Below, piece by piece: positions 1 to 7,856 of a stretch of 38,561 bases of DNA. This DNA comes from Clostridiales bacterium (GTDB lineage Bacteria > Bacillota > Clostridia > Christensenellales > Borkfalkiaceae): positions 1-38,561 of the forward strand of contig SVIM01000017.1 of the NCBI GenBank assembly GCA_015069485.1, written 5' to 3'. A program made the translations under genes and the position numbers. A model generated the notes under the pieces. The model saw only the letters and a program-made list of their open reading frames with translations, ran no database searches and was not told the origin of the DNA. Every line of letters begins with the position of its first letter. Position 1 is the stretch's first letter.

Positions 1-1012
1 ATATCTTATAGAGCTTCTTGACTTCCTTCCAAGCACCCTCGTCAATGAGTGAGAGACGCTTCTCCATGAGGCTGTCAAGAGCGCGGCAGTATTCGGCAAG
101 CACTCCGTAAAACTTATCGGGTAGCGCTAACTCGATGGCTTTGTCGATGTGGTAGATCGCATCCTCGTCCTTGCCGCAGTTGTGGTAAATTGCGGCACAG
201 GTAAGGCGCAGATAGATCTCTGCCATAATGGTATTGTTTGCTCTTGCCCACGAGATCAGCGGCTCAACAGAGAAGGAAATGACCGACATAATATAAAGAC
301 CTTGCGTTCCGTCTACCTTGACAAGACCCATCGCAACTGCATAACCGAGTGCGTACAGATATTTAGCGTAATACACCTTTGCAGCAGGGTACGCATCCTT
401 GTGAATTGGCTCAAAACGCCCTTTTTTGAACCATTCCGGGAAGCTTTCCACGTTATATACCATAATATCGACCGCGCTGATCGCAAGCTGCATCACGTCT
501 CGGTCATTGTCGTTTTTGGCAGGTGCTTCGGATATATGTATCTTAGCTTTACGCCACATTTTTATATCGCCTTTCCATATCGCGCACATAGCGAGAAGCA
601 TACCTGCCGAGAGAACGGCATAGAAGCCGGAGTGCTTATTCAAAAGGTAGTTTGCGCTCTCGTACACCTTATCAATGTTACCGCGAGAGTATGCGACCTC
701 AGCTTCAAAAAGCACTCGAGCTTCGTGGTTGTATGCAAGGCTTTCACCTACATCGTCAGCAGTTCCGGGCGTGTTATAGAGGTCTGTCATATAAAGAAAA
801 GGCGTTTTGCGAGGAAGGGGCATATCCTCGTTCGCGCGTATCCTTCCGTCCTTTGTTCTGCCGTCCACGGGCTTCTGCGCGTTCTTCGGGATCATCCAAG
901 CCCGTCCGAAGCGGACTGCTCCTTCGATCTTTCCCTGAACGCAGAGGAACTGAACGCGGCGGATACTGATATCCCATTTTTTTGCAATTTGCTCTATTTT
1001 CAAGTATTCCAT
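1..1012 (-). CDS. HTH DNA-binding protein with helical-repeat region, partial (runs off left edge)
   Basis: The frame stays open from an ATG at 1012 to the first base of the window, giving about 337 residues with the C-terminus missing. Residues 1-45 (MEYLKIEQIAKKWDISIRRV...) form an excisionase/MerR-like winged-helix start, including the RFGRAWMIPKNAQKP signature seen in many clostridial helix-turn-helix regulators. The remainder is helical, rich in Ala, Tyr and Leu, with a pairwise pattern that resembles tetratricopeptide repeats (for example NCGKDEDAIYHIDKAIELA near residue 285). Related clostridial regulators often end in a LuxR-type HTH, but that part would lie outside the window. Codon use (many ATC, CTC, GCG, CGC codons) is GC-richer than in the housekeeping genes to the right, which hints at separate ancestry. 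It has a strong promoter and a palindrome over its transcription start, suggesting autoregulation. The regulated targets are unknown. Confidence 0.75.
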   Translation of the reverse strand, partial: MEYLKIEQIAKKWDISIRRVQFLCVQGKIEGAVRFGRAWMIPKNAQKPVDGRTKDGRIRANEDMPLPRKTPFLYMTDLYNTPGTADDVGESLAYNHEARVLFEAEVAYSRGNIDKVYESANYLLNKHSGFYAVLSAGMLLAMCAIWKGDIKMWRKAKIHISEAPAKNDNDRDVMQLAISAVDIMVYNVESFPEWFKKGRFEPIHKDAYPAAKVYYAKYLYALGYAVAMGLVKVDGTQGLYIMSVISFSVEPLISWARANNTIMAEIYLRLTCAAIYHNCGKDEDAIYHIDKAIELALPDKFYGVLAEYCRALDSLMEKRLSLIDEGAWKEVKKLYKI

Positions 1013-1052
1013 AAGGGCATTTTCCCTCCCCAAAATCGGCTCATTTTTATCG

Positions 1053-1090
1053 TACGCGAAAGTGAACGATATATCATTCACTTATGCGTA
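1053..1090. promoter_or_regulatory. Imperfect 38-bp palindrome over the predicted start site (candidate operator)
   Basis: The two 19-bp arms (1053-1071 and 1072-1090) match at 16 of 19 positions; the inner core AGTGAACGATA / TATCATTCACT has a single mismatch. It begins just downstream of the -10 box at 1095-1100, the usual place for a repressor operator. An RNA hairpin at the 5' end of the transcript is the alternative. Confidence 0.55.
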
Positions 1091-1094
1091 TAAT

Positions 1095-1123
1095 ATCATA
1101 AATTATTTTTTGCCGTTTGTCAA
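1095..1123 (-). promoter_or_regulatory. Promoter of the HTH/TPR-like regulator
   Basis: On the minus strand TTGACA (1123-1118) and TATGAT (1100-1095) are separated by exactly 17 bp, a near-consensus vegetative promoter. The predicted start site is around 1088, giving a leader of about 75 nt before the ATG at 1012. Confidence 0.75.
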
Positions 1124-1127
1124 GAGA

Positions 1128-1155
1128 AAAGGCATCGATTTTCTCCGATGCCTTT
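1128..1155 (-). terminator. Probable terminator of the TetR cassette
   Basis: AAAGGCATCG (1128-1137) pairs perfectly with CGATGCCTTT (1146-1155) around an 8-nt loop. Read on the minus strand it is followed by a short T-rich run and lies about 90 nt beyond the TetR stop codon. It also insulates the next promoter, whose -35 box is directly downstream. Confidence 0.6.
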
Positions 1156-1244
1156 ATGCGTTTTCGTGTGATATTATCGATGGTTCAGATACCTTGGGTT
1201 CTTTTCCTTCGTATAGTGTGCAAGACTTAATAATGTCCTTGTGG

Positions 1245-1814
1245 TTAAATACTATATCCTACGCATTCTTTTATAATCTTAATCAACTCTTCTATTTCAG
1301 TTATACAATCTAATTTAAGCCACTTGTTTATAATTGCACAAACGCCACCTGTAAAAAATTCAAGGTTATAAATTCTTTCATTTTCTTCTTCAACAAAACA
1401 AGATATTGCAGGATAAAAAATTGTATCGTACATTCTTTTGTAAGCATTATTTGACTTGAACAGTTGCGGTTTGTTATGTATTAATTTTAATACATGTTTA
1501 TTCTTTTTAACAAAATTCAAATAAGGAATTAGTTGTTCATCAGTAATTAAAAAAGCGTCTTTTTTAGTGTTGATTTTATAGGGTACTTGCATATTAAATG
1601 AACTTACAAACTGTTTGTTAAGATTTTCTATTGTTTCTTCCAACAATTCATATATATTGTCATAGTGCAAATAGAAAGTAGAACGATTTACGCCTGCCTT
1701 ATTTGTAATTTCCGTTATTGTAATAAACTCTATATCCTTTTTTTCAAGTAATGCTAAAAGGGCTTGGTTCATTAGTTCCGCAGTATAAAAATATTTGCTA
1801 TCGTTCTTCTTCAT
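1245..1814 (-). CDS. TetR/AcrR-family transcriptional regulator
   Basis: The 189-residue protein has a TetR-type HTH at about residues 28-52 (ITITEITNKAGVNRSTFYLHY), which matches the family signature closely. The C-terminal part (YLNFVKKNKHVLKLI ... FFTGGVCAIINKWLKLDC) is typical of the TetR_C domain found in DhaS-like regulators. Ligand and operator are unknown. The start lies 17 bp inside the 3' end of the upstream membrane-protein gene, so the three genes are probably co-transcribed and translationally coupled. As the last gene of the cassette it most likely regulates the two membrane proteins made with it. The gene is clearly AT-rich (many AAA, ATT, TTA codons), like the other two cassette genes and unlike the flanks. 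Confidence 0.88.
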   Translation of the reverse strand: MKKNDSKYFYTAELMNQALLALLEKKDIEFITITEITNKAGVNRSTFYLHYDNIYELLEETIENLNKQFVSSFNMQVPYKINTKKDAFLITDEQLIPYLNFVKKNKHVLKLIHNKPQLFKSNNAYKRMYDTIFYPAISCFVEEENERIYNLEFFTGGVCAIINKWLKLDCITEIEELIKIIKECVGYSI

Positions 1815-2451
1815 TTTTCAATATCCTTAAATCAAAATTTGCTTTGCATATCATAAGTATAGCACATATAACAATAAAAATCGCAATTACACCGCATAAA
1901 ATCGGTAAAATTATGCTTCGTAACAATAAATTATTTTCGCCAAACGTTGCAAGCATAGTATTTGTTAAAGTAGCCAAAGAAACGCTTGCCGAAGTTAGAC
2001 TAATTATTTTAACACAAGAATAAACGTGATTAGTTTTTAAGTGCTTTACAATACCTATGATTGCAAAAGTTAATGATAAAAAAGTGTATGTTGCAAGTGT
2101 TATAACAGTAATTTCGTGATGTTTGACTATGTTGTTTCTATATATCAAAATAAACATCATTGTAGAAACGACTAAATTTATTAACAGTAAAAAATATCCA
2201 CAGGCACGCATTGTTATTATTCTTGAACGCATATCCTTTTTAGGATTTAGTTGAAAAAATATAAAAATACGTGCCGTAGAAAGCAGTCCATAATATATGG
2301 ACATAACAAAAAACCATTTTGAATAAAAAATTTGCGATACAACCAACAAAAATATTGAATAAGCAATATTAAAAATAAGGGAAATATATAAAAATATTTT
2401 TATCCTATAATGCGTATCTTTCTTTATTTTATCAAAGAACGGGGAAAACAT
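1798..2451 (-). CDS. Hypothetical polytopic membrane protein
   Basis: No family was recognised with certainty. The 217-residue protein has about six hydrophobic stretches: roughly residues 17-40, 45-65, 85-107, 118-137, 148-168 and 180-203. It carries short basic loops and ends in a charged tail (ILKNEEER). No catalytic motif or transporter signature is visible. It lies 8 bp downstream of the 118-residue membrane protein and overlaps the TetR gene by 17 bp, so it is the middle gene of a three-gene operon. The combination of small membrane proteins with a TetR regulator suggests drug or membrane-stress responses, but this is inference. No strong ribosome binding site is visible, which fits translational coupling. 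Confidence 0.7.
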   Translation of the reverse strand: MFSPFFDKIKKDTHYRIKIFLYISLIFNIAYSIFLLVVSQIFYSKWFFVMSIYYGLLSTARIFIFFQLNPKKDMRSRIITMRACGYFLLLINLVVSTMMFILIYRNNIVKHHEITVITLATYTFLSLTFAIIGIVKHLKTNHVYSCVKIISLTSASVSLATLTNTMLATFGENNLLLRSIILPILCGVIAIFIVICAILMICKANFDLRILKNEEER

Positions 2452-2459
2452 ACTGCTTT

Positions 2460-2816
2460 TTAATTTTCGCTTGCAATTTCATTTGCAAGTCTAATAATGT
2501 CGCTTGCGTATTTGTTTTTAGATTTAATCAATATTTTTTTGTAAATCGGATAATTTACACTAACGCCGACTATACCCACACAACCGATTACAATACCCAA
2601 TGCAATCATTAAAGGTGTACCACCGCCAATAACGCCCATTGCTAAACTCATACCTGTACCCAATACAAGACTTGAAATTATACCAAAAGTAAAAGAAAAT
2701 ATAGTTGCAGGCTTTTTTGCTTTAGCATCTAACCTTTTTAACGCTTTAACCTTTGAGGTTTGTTTAGGTGCATATTCGTTTGCAATTTGTTCCGCATAAA
2801 TTTTATCAGTATTCAT
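2460..2816 (-). CDS. Small membrane protein of a conserved clostridial/streptococcal family
   Basis: The 118-residue protein opens with NTDKIYAEQIANEYAPKQTSKV, a start I recognise from a small-protein family of Firmicutes whose database names vary and are not functionally grounded. Two membrane spans are visible, at about residues 38-62 and 68-90, the second ending at SVNYPIYKKIL. A soluble helix with SKNKYASDIIRLANEIASEN closes the protein. No enzymatic motif is present. A clear AAGGAG site precedes the ATG. It is the first gene of the AT-rich cassette and probably its conserved core; a role in the envelope is inference only. Confidence 0.72.
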   Translation of the reverse strand: MNTDKIYAEQIANEYAPKQTSKVKALKRLDAKAKKPATIFSFTFGIISSLVLGTGMSLAMGVIGGGTPLMIALGIVIGCVGIVGVSVNYPIYKKILIKSKNKYASDIIRLANEIASEN

Positions 2817-2848
2817 TTTTTATTCTCCTTAAAATTTTATTGTTTTCC

Positions 2849-2871
2849 GCTCGAGCAAGATTATTATATCA
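2849..2871 (-). promoter_or_regulatory. Extended -10 promoter and 8-bp palindrome ahead of the membrane/TetR cassette
   Basis: On the minus strand TGATATAAT (2871-2863) is an extended -10 element with no convincing -35 box. Directly downstream lies the palindrome GCTCGAGC (2849-2856), a possible core of the TetR operator at the start site. Confidence 0.45.
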
Positions 2872-2931
2872 TAATGAAAAATGAATTACCACAACAAACA
2901 AAGCCCCAAGTGTTTATTTGAGAATATAAAA

Positions 2932-2968
2932 AAAGAAATGATTCGCTTTAAAATCAAATCATTTCTTT
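2932..2968 (-). terminator. Terminator downstream of the YgiQ-like gene
   Basis: A perfect 12-bp stem AAAGAAATGATT (2932-2943) / AATCATTTCTTT (2957-2968) with a 13-nt loop. On the minus strand it is followed by a T-rich run, which fits termination of the gene that ends at 3073. The stem is AT-rich. Confidence 0.65.
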
Positions 2969-3072
2969 CATAAATATTATTAAATTCTAAAAATCCCTAA
3001 TAGAACAGCACTTTTTGCCATCTCTTTTTTTGTTTTTAAATAAAGTAAAGAGTTTTTTATTTACTTTTAAAA

Positions 3073-4944
3073 TTAGCTTCTTTTTCCTTTATTGAATTTA
3101 GAATTTTTATTGATTTTAGGCGGGGGATTAAAGCGTGGCTTGGGGGATTGCGTATCGGCAACCAAACAGCTTTTGCCCGTTCCAATAAGGTCGTGTCTGC
3201 CTGCCTTTTTTAAAGCAGATAGCACGAATTTTTTATTTTCGGGGCGAAAGTATTGCAAAAGCGCGCGCTGTTGTGCCTTTTCTTCGGCAGTTTTAGGCAC
3301 GTAAACCTTTTCCATAGTATAAGGGTCTAACCCCGTGTAAAACATACAAGTAGAAACGGTGCCGGGCGTGGGGTAAAAATCCTGCACTTGTTCAGGGTGT
3401 AATTTTTCCTTTTTTAAAAATAAAGAAAGCTCTATGGCGTCGTTTAGCGTGCTACCGGGGTGGGAGGACATTAAATAAGGAACTAAAAATTGCTTTTTAC
3501 CGGCCTTTTCAGTTAGCTCGTAAAAGCGTTTTTTAAATTTGTTATAAACTTGAATCGGGGGCTTACCCATACGCTTTAACACGTTTTCAGAGCAATGCTC
3601 GGGCGCAACCTTAAGCTGACCGCTTACGTGGTGCTCAACCAATTCCTTAAAAAAGCCTTCGTCCTTATCGGCAATTAAATAATCAAACCTTATCCCCGAA
3701 CGGATAAACACTTTTTTAACCTTAGGTAGCCTTCTCAATTTGCGTAAAAGCTGTAAATAATCGTCGTGGTTCACCTTAACGGCGGGGCATATGTTGGGGG
3801 CAAGGCACTTTTTGTCGGCGCAAAGCCCACGCTTTTCCTGTCCGCTACACGAGGGGGCTCTAAAATTTGCAGTAGGCCCACCAACGTCGTGAATATACCC
3901 CTTAAAGTCGGGCATTTCGGTAATTTTTATTGCTTCTTCAATAACTGATTCGTGGCTTCGGCAACTAATCTTTCTGCCTTGATGATAGGCAAGCGAGCAA
4001 AAGTTACAAGCGCCGTAGCAACCCCTATTATGAATTATCGAAAATTTAACCTCTTCAATCCCGGGAACACCGCCCAAAGCTTGGTAAGAAGGATGATAAT
4101 CGCGCATAAAGGGTAACGAATAAGTCGCGTCCATTTCTTCGGTGGTTAAAGGGGGAGTGGGGGGATTTTGAACGACGATTTTATCGCCGTGGCGTTGAAT
4201 AACCGTTTTTCCCCTAACGGCGTCGTGCTCGTCTTGCTGAATTTTGCACGCCTTAGCGTAGTCCTTAAAGCCTTTTTCCGTTACTGCGCTAACCGCTTCA
4301 AACGAGGGGCACTCCCTTACGGGCCCAGGCTTATACTCGCTCGTTTTAACGGCGTAGCAAGTACCTAAAATATCGTGTAATTCGCGTATATTATCGCCCC
4401 AATTAAGCCTATTAGCAATTTCTACCACATGCTTTTCGCCCATGCCGTACATAAGTAAATCGGCGTCAGAGTCGATTAAAATCGAGGGGCGCACCTTGTC
4501 GTCCCAATAATCGTAATGGGCAAATCGGCGAAGAGAAGCTTCTATACCGCCAATAGCAATCGCAATATCGCCAAAAATTTTTCTTATTTTTTTACAATAA
4601 ACGATAACCGCTCTGTCGGGGCGCGCGCCCGCCTTTCCGCCTGCGGTGTAAGCGTCGTCGCTTCTCGGCTTTTTTGCGGCGGTGTAGTGCGCTACCATCG
4701 AGTCGATATTTCCACCGTTCACCAAAAAGGCAAGCCTCGGCGCGCCAAATCTTTTATAATCCTCGTCCGTTTTAGGTTGGGGCAAAATGCAAACCTTATA
4801 GCCCTCGCGCTCTAATATTCTCGAAATTATCGCCGTACCAAAGGAGGGATGGTCAACGTAGGCGTCGCCCGTAACCAAAACGAAGTCGGGTTGCGTCCAC
4901 CCCAAATCAAGCATTTCTTTTTTAGTAATCGGTAAAAAGGGCAT
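3073..4944 (-). CDS. YgiQ-family radical SAM protein
   Basis: The 623-residue protein matches the YgiQ (UPF0313) family along its length: the N-terminal [20 protein letters not shown] block, the [10 protein letters not shown] cobalamin-binding-like region, and the [13 protein letters not shown] and APEHCS motifs. The radical SAM cluster motif CX3CX2C is at C309, C313 and C316, so it should bind a 4Fe-4S cluster and cleave S-adenosylmethionine. An extra cysteine-rich segment ([22 protein letters not shown]) near residue 370 could carry a further metal site. The C-terminus is basic and disordered-looking (Lys/Asn/Pro rich). The substrate is not established for this family. It is monocistronic, with AAGGAG before the ATG and its own promoter and terminator. 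Confidence 0.93.
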   Translation of the reverse strand: MPFLPITKKEMLDLGWTQPDFVLVTGDAYVDHPSFGTAIISRILEREGYKVCILPQPKTDEDYKRFGAPRLAFLVNGGNIDSMVAHYTAAKKPRSDDAYTAGGKAGARPDRAVIVYCKKIRKIFGDIAIAIGGIEASLRRFAHYDYWDDKVRPSILIDSDADLLMYGMGEKHVVEIANRLNWGDNIRELHDILGTCYAVKTSEYKPGPVRECPSFEAVSAVTEKGFKDYAKACKIQQDEHDAVRGKTVIQRHGDKIVVQNPPTPPLTTEEMDATYSLPFMRDYHPSYQALGGVPGIEEVKFSIIHNRGCYGACNFCSLAYHQGRKISCRSHESVIEEAIKITEMPDFKGYIHDVGGPTANFRAPSCSGQEKRGLCADKKCLAPNICPAVKVNHDDYLQLLRKLRRLPKVKKVFIRSGIRFDYLIADKDEGFFKELVEHHVSGQLKVAPEHCSENVLKRMGKPPIQVYNKFKKRFYELTEKAGKKQFLVPYLMSSHPGSTLNDAIELSLFLKKEKLHPEQVQDFYPTPGTVSTCMFYTGLDPYTMEKVYVPKTAEEKAQQRALLQYFRPENKKFVLSALKKAGRHDLIGTGKSCLVADTQSPKPRFNPPPKINKNSKFNKGKRS

Positions 4945-4975
4945 GCCTTTTCTCCTTAAATTTATTTTCTAATTA

Positions 4976-5005
4976 ATTATACCACAATAAAGGCGCACTT
5001 TGCAA
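4976..5005 (-). promoter_or_regulatory. Promoter of the YgiQ-like gene
   Basis: On the minus strand TTGCAA (5005-5000) and TATAAT (4981-4976) are 18 bp apart, with an AAGGAG site and the ATG at 4944 following at a normal distance. Confidence 0.6.
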
Positions 5006-5049
5006 GCGCTACGGGCGGTTAAACTTTTTAATAAAAATTATAAAAACGC

Positions 5050-5078
5050 TTGACAAGCATAACAGAATATATTATCAT
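5050..5078 (+). promoter_or_regulatory. Promoter of the ArsR-metal ATPase operon
   Basis: TTGACA (5050-5055) and TATCAT (5073-5078) are separated by 17 bp. The -10 box overlaps the left arm of the palindromic operator at 5076-5097, so repressor binding would directly block RNA polymerase. Confidence 0.75.
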
Positions 5079-5097
5079 ATGAACAATAATTCATATG
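5076..5097. promoter_or_regulatory. ArsR/SmtB-type operator palindrome
   Basis: Perfect 8-bp arms CATATGAA and TTCATATG flank a 6-bp centre. This agrees with the ATATGAAC...TTCATAT operators known for SmtB, CadC and CzrA-type repressors. It overlaps the -10 box and ends 12 bp before the chosen ArsR start. Confidence 0.8.
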
Positions 5098-5109
5098 TGG
5101 AGTAATCAA

Positions 5110-5463
5110 ATGGCAAATTGTATAACGGAAAGGCAAGAGCACGAAAAGCGGATAAAAGCGCTTACTCAAACTATGCCCTGCGAAGAAGATATATATTTAA
5201 TGGCGTCTCGCTTTAAGGCTCTTAGCGAGCCTTCTCGCCTTAAAATTTTGTTGGCGTTAGAAGAGGGAGAGCTTTGCGTAGAACACTTGTGTGGGGCAGT
5301 AAACGGCAATCAAAGCGCCGTGTCGCACCAGCTTAAAGCATTAAAGGATTGTAAAATTATAAAAAGCAGAAGATGCGGTAAAAATATTTTATATTCCATC
5401 TCTGACGAGCATATTCTAATTATGCTAAAAATGGCAAAGGAGCATTTGGATTGTGATGAATAA
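5110..5463 (+). CDS. ArsR/SmtB-family metal-sensing repressor
   Basis: The ATG at 5110 is preferred over the in-frame ATG at 5095: GGAG (5099-5102) is 7 nt ahead, and the 5095 ATG lies inside the operator. The resulting protein has 117 residues. The winged-helix region contains FKALSEPSRLKILLALEEGELCVEHLC and the recognition helix NQSAVSHQLKALKDCKII. The last helix reads SDEHILIMLKMAKEHLDCDE; its D-x-H-x10-H-x2-C pattern lines up with the alpha5 metal site of SmtB/CzrA, with Cys in the fourth position. Cysteines at positions 4, 18 and in ELCVEHLC could add a CadC-like thiol site. Cognate metals are probably Zn, Cd or Pb. The gene overlaps the ATPase gene and should repress both. Confidence 0.9.
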   Translation: MANCITERQEHEKRIKALTQTMPCEEDIYLMASRFKALSEPSRLKILLALEEGELCVEHLCGAVNGNQSAVSHQLKALKDCKIIKSRRCGKNILYSISDEHILIMLKMAKEHLDCDE

Positions 5464-7594
5464 CCCCGTAGTATGCGCTGACGAATCGCAAAAAGCCGCA
5501 AACGCAGGTGGCAAAAAATTAAAAATTTCGGGATTATGCTGTGCCAACTGCGCAAGGGAGCTTGAAGAAATTTTAAACAAAATCGACGGCGTTAACGCCG
5601 CCGTTGATTTTATGAATATGCAAATTATTTTAAACTGCCAAGGCGCTTTAGAATACGAAAAGGCGGTTTACGAAATAACACACTTTGAAGAGGTAAAAAT
5701 AGAAGACGGCAAGCCCGAGCAAAAAAGCCTTTTTAAAACGCATTTATACGATATAATTTGCATAGCAATTTCCACGCTGTTTTTTATCCCCGCCTTAATT
5801 TTTACAATTTTTAAGGCAGAAGGACCGCTTTTAATAGCGTCCTACGCGTTATACGCCGTGTCGTATTTAGCGGTAGGGCATAAGGTTTTGTGGGCAACGG
5901 CAAAAAATTTGCTAAAGGGCAAGCTTTTTGACGAAAACTTTTTAATGAGCCTAGCGTCAATAGGCGCAGTCGTGCTTGGAATTTTTACCGGTGACGGGCT
6001 TTTTGAAGGCGTTGCGGTTATGCTTCTTTATCAAATCGGCGAGCTGTTGCAAGGTATTGCAGTCGGTGCTTCACGGCGCTCGATTACGGATTTGATGAAC
6101 CTTAAAAGCGAGATTGCCACGCTAATATGTGGCGACGAATTATTAACTGTTGACCCTGAAGACTTAAAAACGGACGACTTAATTTTAGTAAAATCGGGGG
6201 AAAAGTTCCCCGTTGACGGCGTAATCGTCGAAGGGCAAACGGCAATAGATATTAAGTCGCTAAACGGCGAAGCGCTCCCCGTAGAGGTTAAAGAGGGGGA
6301 CGAGGTTTTGTCCGGCTCGATAAATACATTAAAGGCAGTAAAGGTAAAGGTTATCCGCGAATATAAAAATTCAGCAGTCGCAAAAATTTTAGATTTAGTC
6401 GAAAATTCCACAGCAAAAAAAGCAAGGGCCGAAAAGTTTATTTCTAAATTCGCAAAATACTACACGCCTGCCGTCTGTGTGGCTGCCGTTTTGGTCGCAA
6501 CGCTAATTCCCACGCTAATATGTGCCGTTCAAACTAATTTTGTATGGGAAATTTATCAGGATTGGATTTATAAGGCGCTATCGTTTTTAGTAATTTCCTG
6601 CCCTTGCGCCTTGGTAATTTCCGTGCCTCTTTCCTATTTTTGCGGTATCGGTAAATGCGCAAAATACGGCATTTTAGTAAAGGGCTCAACCTGCTTAGAC
6701 GAGCTTTCTTCCGCAAATATTATAGCCTTTGATAAAACGGGTACTTTAACCGAAGGCGAATTTTCCGTAATTCACTATTCAAGCGAATATGCGCTAAAGC
6801 TTGCCGCCGCGGCAGAAAAATTATCTTCTCACCCTATTGCAAAGGCGTTTAAAGGCATAAATACCGACCTTGTTGCGCACGAGGCTTTAGATATTAGCGG
6901 TATGGGTGTAAGGTGCAAGGTGGACGGCAAAATTCTTCTTTGCGGCAACAAAAGACTAATGCAGGAAAACGGCGTAAAATTTGAAGAGGAAAATAGCCTT
7001 TCCACAATAGTTTACCTCGCGTTAGATGGCGAATATGTTGGATTTATTGCAATAGACGATAAAATTAAGGACGACGCAAAGCAAACGGTTTTAGCGCTTA
7101 AAGGGCTTGGCGTAAGCAAGGCGGTAATGCTTACCGGTGACAAGCTTGAACGCGCAAAGGAAGTTGCAAATAAAATAGGGTTAGACGGCTTTAAAGGCGA
7201 GCTTCTACCCGACCAAAAGCTAAATTACGCAAACGAATTGAAAAAGGAGGGTAAGCTTATTTTCGTAGGCGACGGAATTAACGACGCGCCCGTTATGACT
7301 AATGCCGATTGCGCCTTTTCTATGGGAAGCGTTGGCTCTGACGCGGCAATCGAAGCTTCCGATATCGTTATCGTTTCCGACAATTTATCCCTTATTCCAA
7401 AGGCGAAAGAGGTGGCAATGCGCACTAAAAATATAGTGCTGCAAAATATAATCGGTTCACTTTTAATAAAGTTCGGCGTAATGGCGCTTTCGGTGTTCGT
7501 TCCTAACTTCCCGCTTATCGTTTCCATCTTTGCCGATGTCGGCGTAATGCTCGTAGCCGTTTTAAACTCGTTGCGCGTCGCACTAAAAAAATAA
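5453..7594 (+). CDS. cadA: Heavy-metal P1B-type ATPase (CadA/ZntA-like, Zn/Cd/Pb efflux)
   Basis: The 713-residue protein pumps divalent soft metals out of the cell at the expense of ATP. It has an N-terminal HMA domain with CCANC at residues 29-33 and about eight membrane spans. The P1B transmembrane motif is C383-P384-C385, and DKTGT is at D427. The class-specific His-Pro dipeptide is at 460-461 and GDGINDAP starts at 606. CPCALVIS together with a sensor of the CzrA/CadC type points to Zn/Cd/Pb rather than copper. The start is GTG 5453 or ATG 5456, both inside the last codons of the repressor gene and preceded by AAGGAG at 5437-5442. A terminator follows the stop. Exact metal preference cannot be read from the sequence. 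Confidence 0.92.
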   Translation: MMNNPVVCADESQKAANAGGKKLKISGLCCANCARELEEILNKIDGVNAAVDFMNMQIILNCQGALEYEKAVYEITHFEEVKIEDGKPEQKSLFKTHLYDIICIAISTLFFIPALIFTIFKAEGPLLIASYALYAVSYLAVGHKVLWATAKNLLKGKLFDENFLMSLASIGAVVLGIFTGDGLFEGVAVMLLYQIGELLQGIAVGASRRSITDLMNLKSEIATLICGDELLTVDPEDLKTDDLILVKSGEKFPVDGVIVEGQTAIDIKSLNGEALPVEVKEGDEVLSGSINTLKAVKVKVIREYKNSAVAKILDLVENSTAKKARAEKFISKFAKYYTPAVCVAAVLVATLIPTLICAVQTNFVWEIYQDWIYKALSFLVISCPCALVISVPLSYFCGIGKCAKYGILVKGSTCLDELSSANIIAFDKTGTLTEGEFSVIHYSSEYALKLAAAAEKLSSHPIAKAFKGINTDLVAHEALDISGMGVRCKVDGKILLCGNKRLMQENGVKFEEENSLSTIVYLALDGEYVGFIAIDDKIKDDAKQTVLALKGLGVSKAVMLTGDKLERAKEVANKIGLDGFKGELLPDQKLNYANELKKEGKLIFVGDGINDAPVMTNADCAFSMGSVGSDAAIEASDIVIVSDNLSLIPKAKEVAMRTKNIVLQNIIGSLLIKFGVMALSVFVPNFPLIVSIFADVGVMLVAVLNSLRVALKK

Positions 7595-7605
7595 GCAAAA
7601 AAAAT

Positions 7606-7640
7606 ATAGCAATCGTTTTCAAGCGGTTGCTATTTTATTT
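7606..7640 (+). terminator. Terminator of the metal-efflux operon
   Basis: ATAGCAATCG (7606-7615) pairs with CGGTTGCTAT (7624-7633) including one G-T pair, followed by a T-rich stretch. It starts 12 nt after the ATPase stop codon. Confidence 0.75.
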
Positions 7641-7748
7641 TATATGTGATAAAATTGTGATAAGAAGTTACAGGTTTTGTTAAATTTATGCTTTTTTAAT
7701 AAGACCTTTGGCTTTTTATAATTTTATTTTTACAGGAGGTTCTTTACA

Positions 7749-7772
7749 ATGAGTGAAGAAATCAAAAACTAA
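7749..7772 (+). other. Seven-codon ORF (MSEEIKN-stop) at the apparent true start of the purine permease
   Basis: An AGGAGG site (7734-7739) stands at a good distance from the ATG at 7749, but the eighth codon is TAA (7770-7772). The frame then continues without interruption into the permease, encoding VVAEPQPKNKLDEFFGVTKSGSTIKTEV, which is what the family normally has at its N-terminus (an FF-x-K/T block before TEVVAGVTTF). A CAA-to-TAA change would explain it. Other possibilities are a sequencing or assembly error, stop readthrough, or a leader peptide. Confidence 0.7.
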
Positions 7773-7856
7773 GTAGTTGCCGAACCTCAGCCTAAAAACA
7801 AGCTTGACGAGTTTTTTGGCGTAACCAAAAGTGGTTCAACTATCAAAACGGAAGTT

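Noticed and set aside
149..1093. Long plus-strand frame at the left end
   Set aside because: It is antisense to an open minus-strand gene with a clear HTH domain, promoter and codon pattern. The plus-strand translation has no family resemblance.
1145..1247. A 34-codon minus-strand frame ending HENA-stop, between the TetR stop and the terminator
   Set aside because: It resembles the end of some larger gene in codon use, but a stop precedes it directly and no family could be recognised. It is too short to annotate.
5095..5109. ATG at 5095 as the ArsR start
   Set aside because: It lies inside the operator, close to the promoter start site, with no ribosome binding site; the ATG at 5110 has GGAG at a normal distance.
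7249..7272. Additional gene start within the metal ATPase
   Set aside because: AAGGAGG-like words inside the frame are not followed by a separate frame with a family match; the ATPase is continuous.
7634..7748. Purine riboswitch ahead of the NCS2 permease
   Set aside because: The conserved loop sequences of the purine aptamer are not present, and the leader is mostly U-rich.
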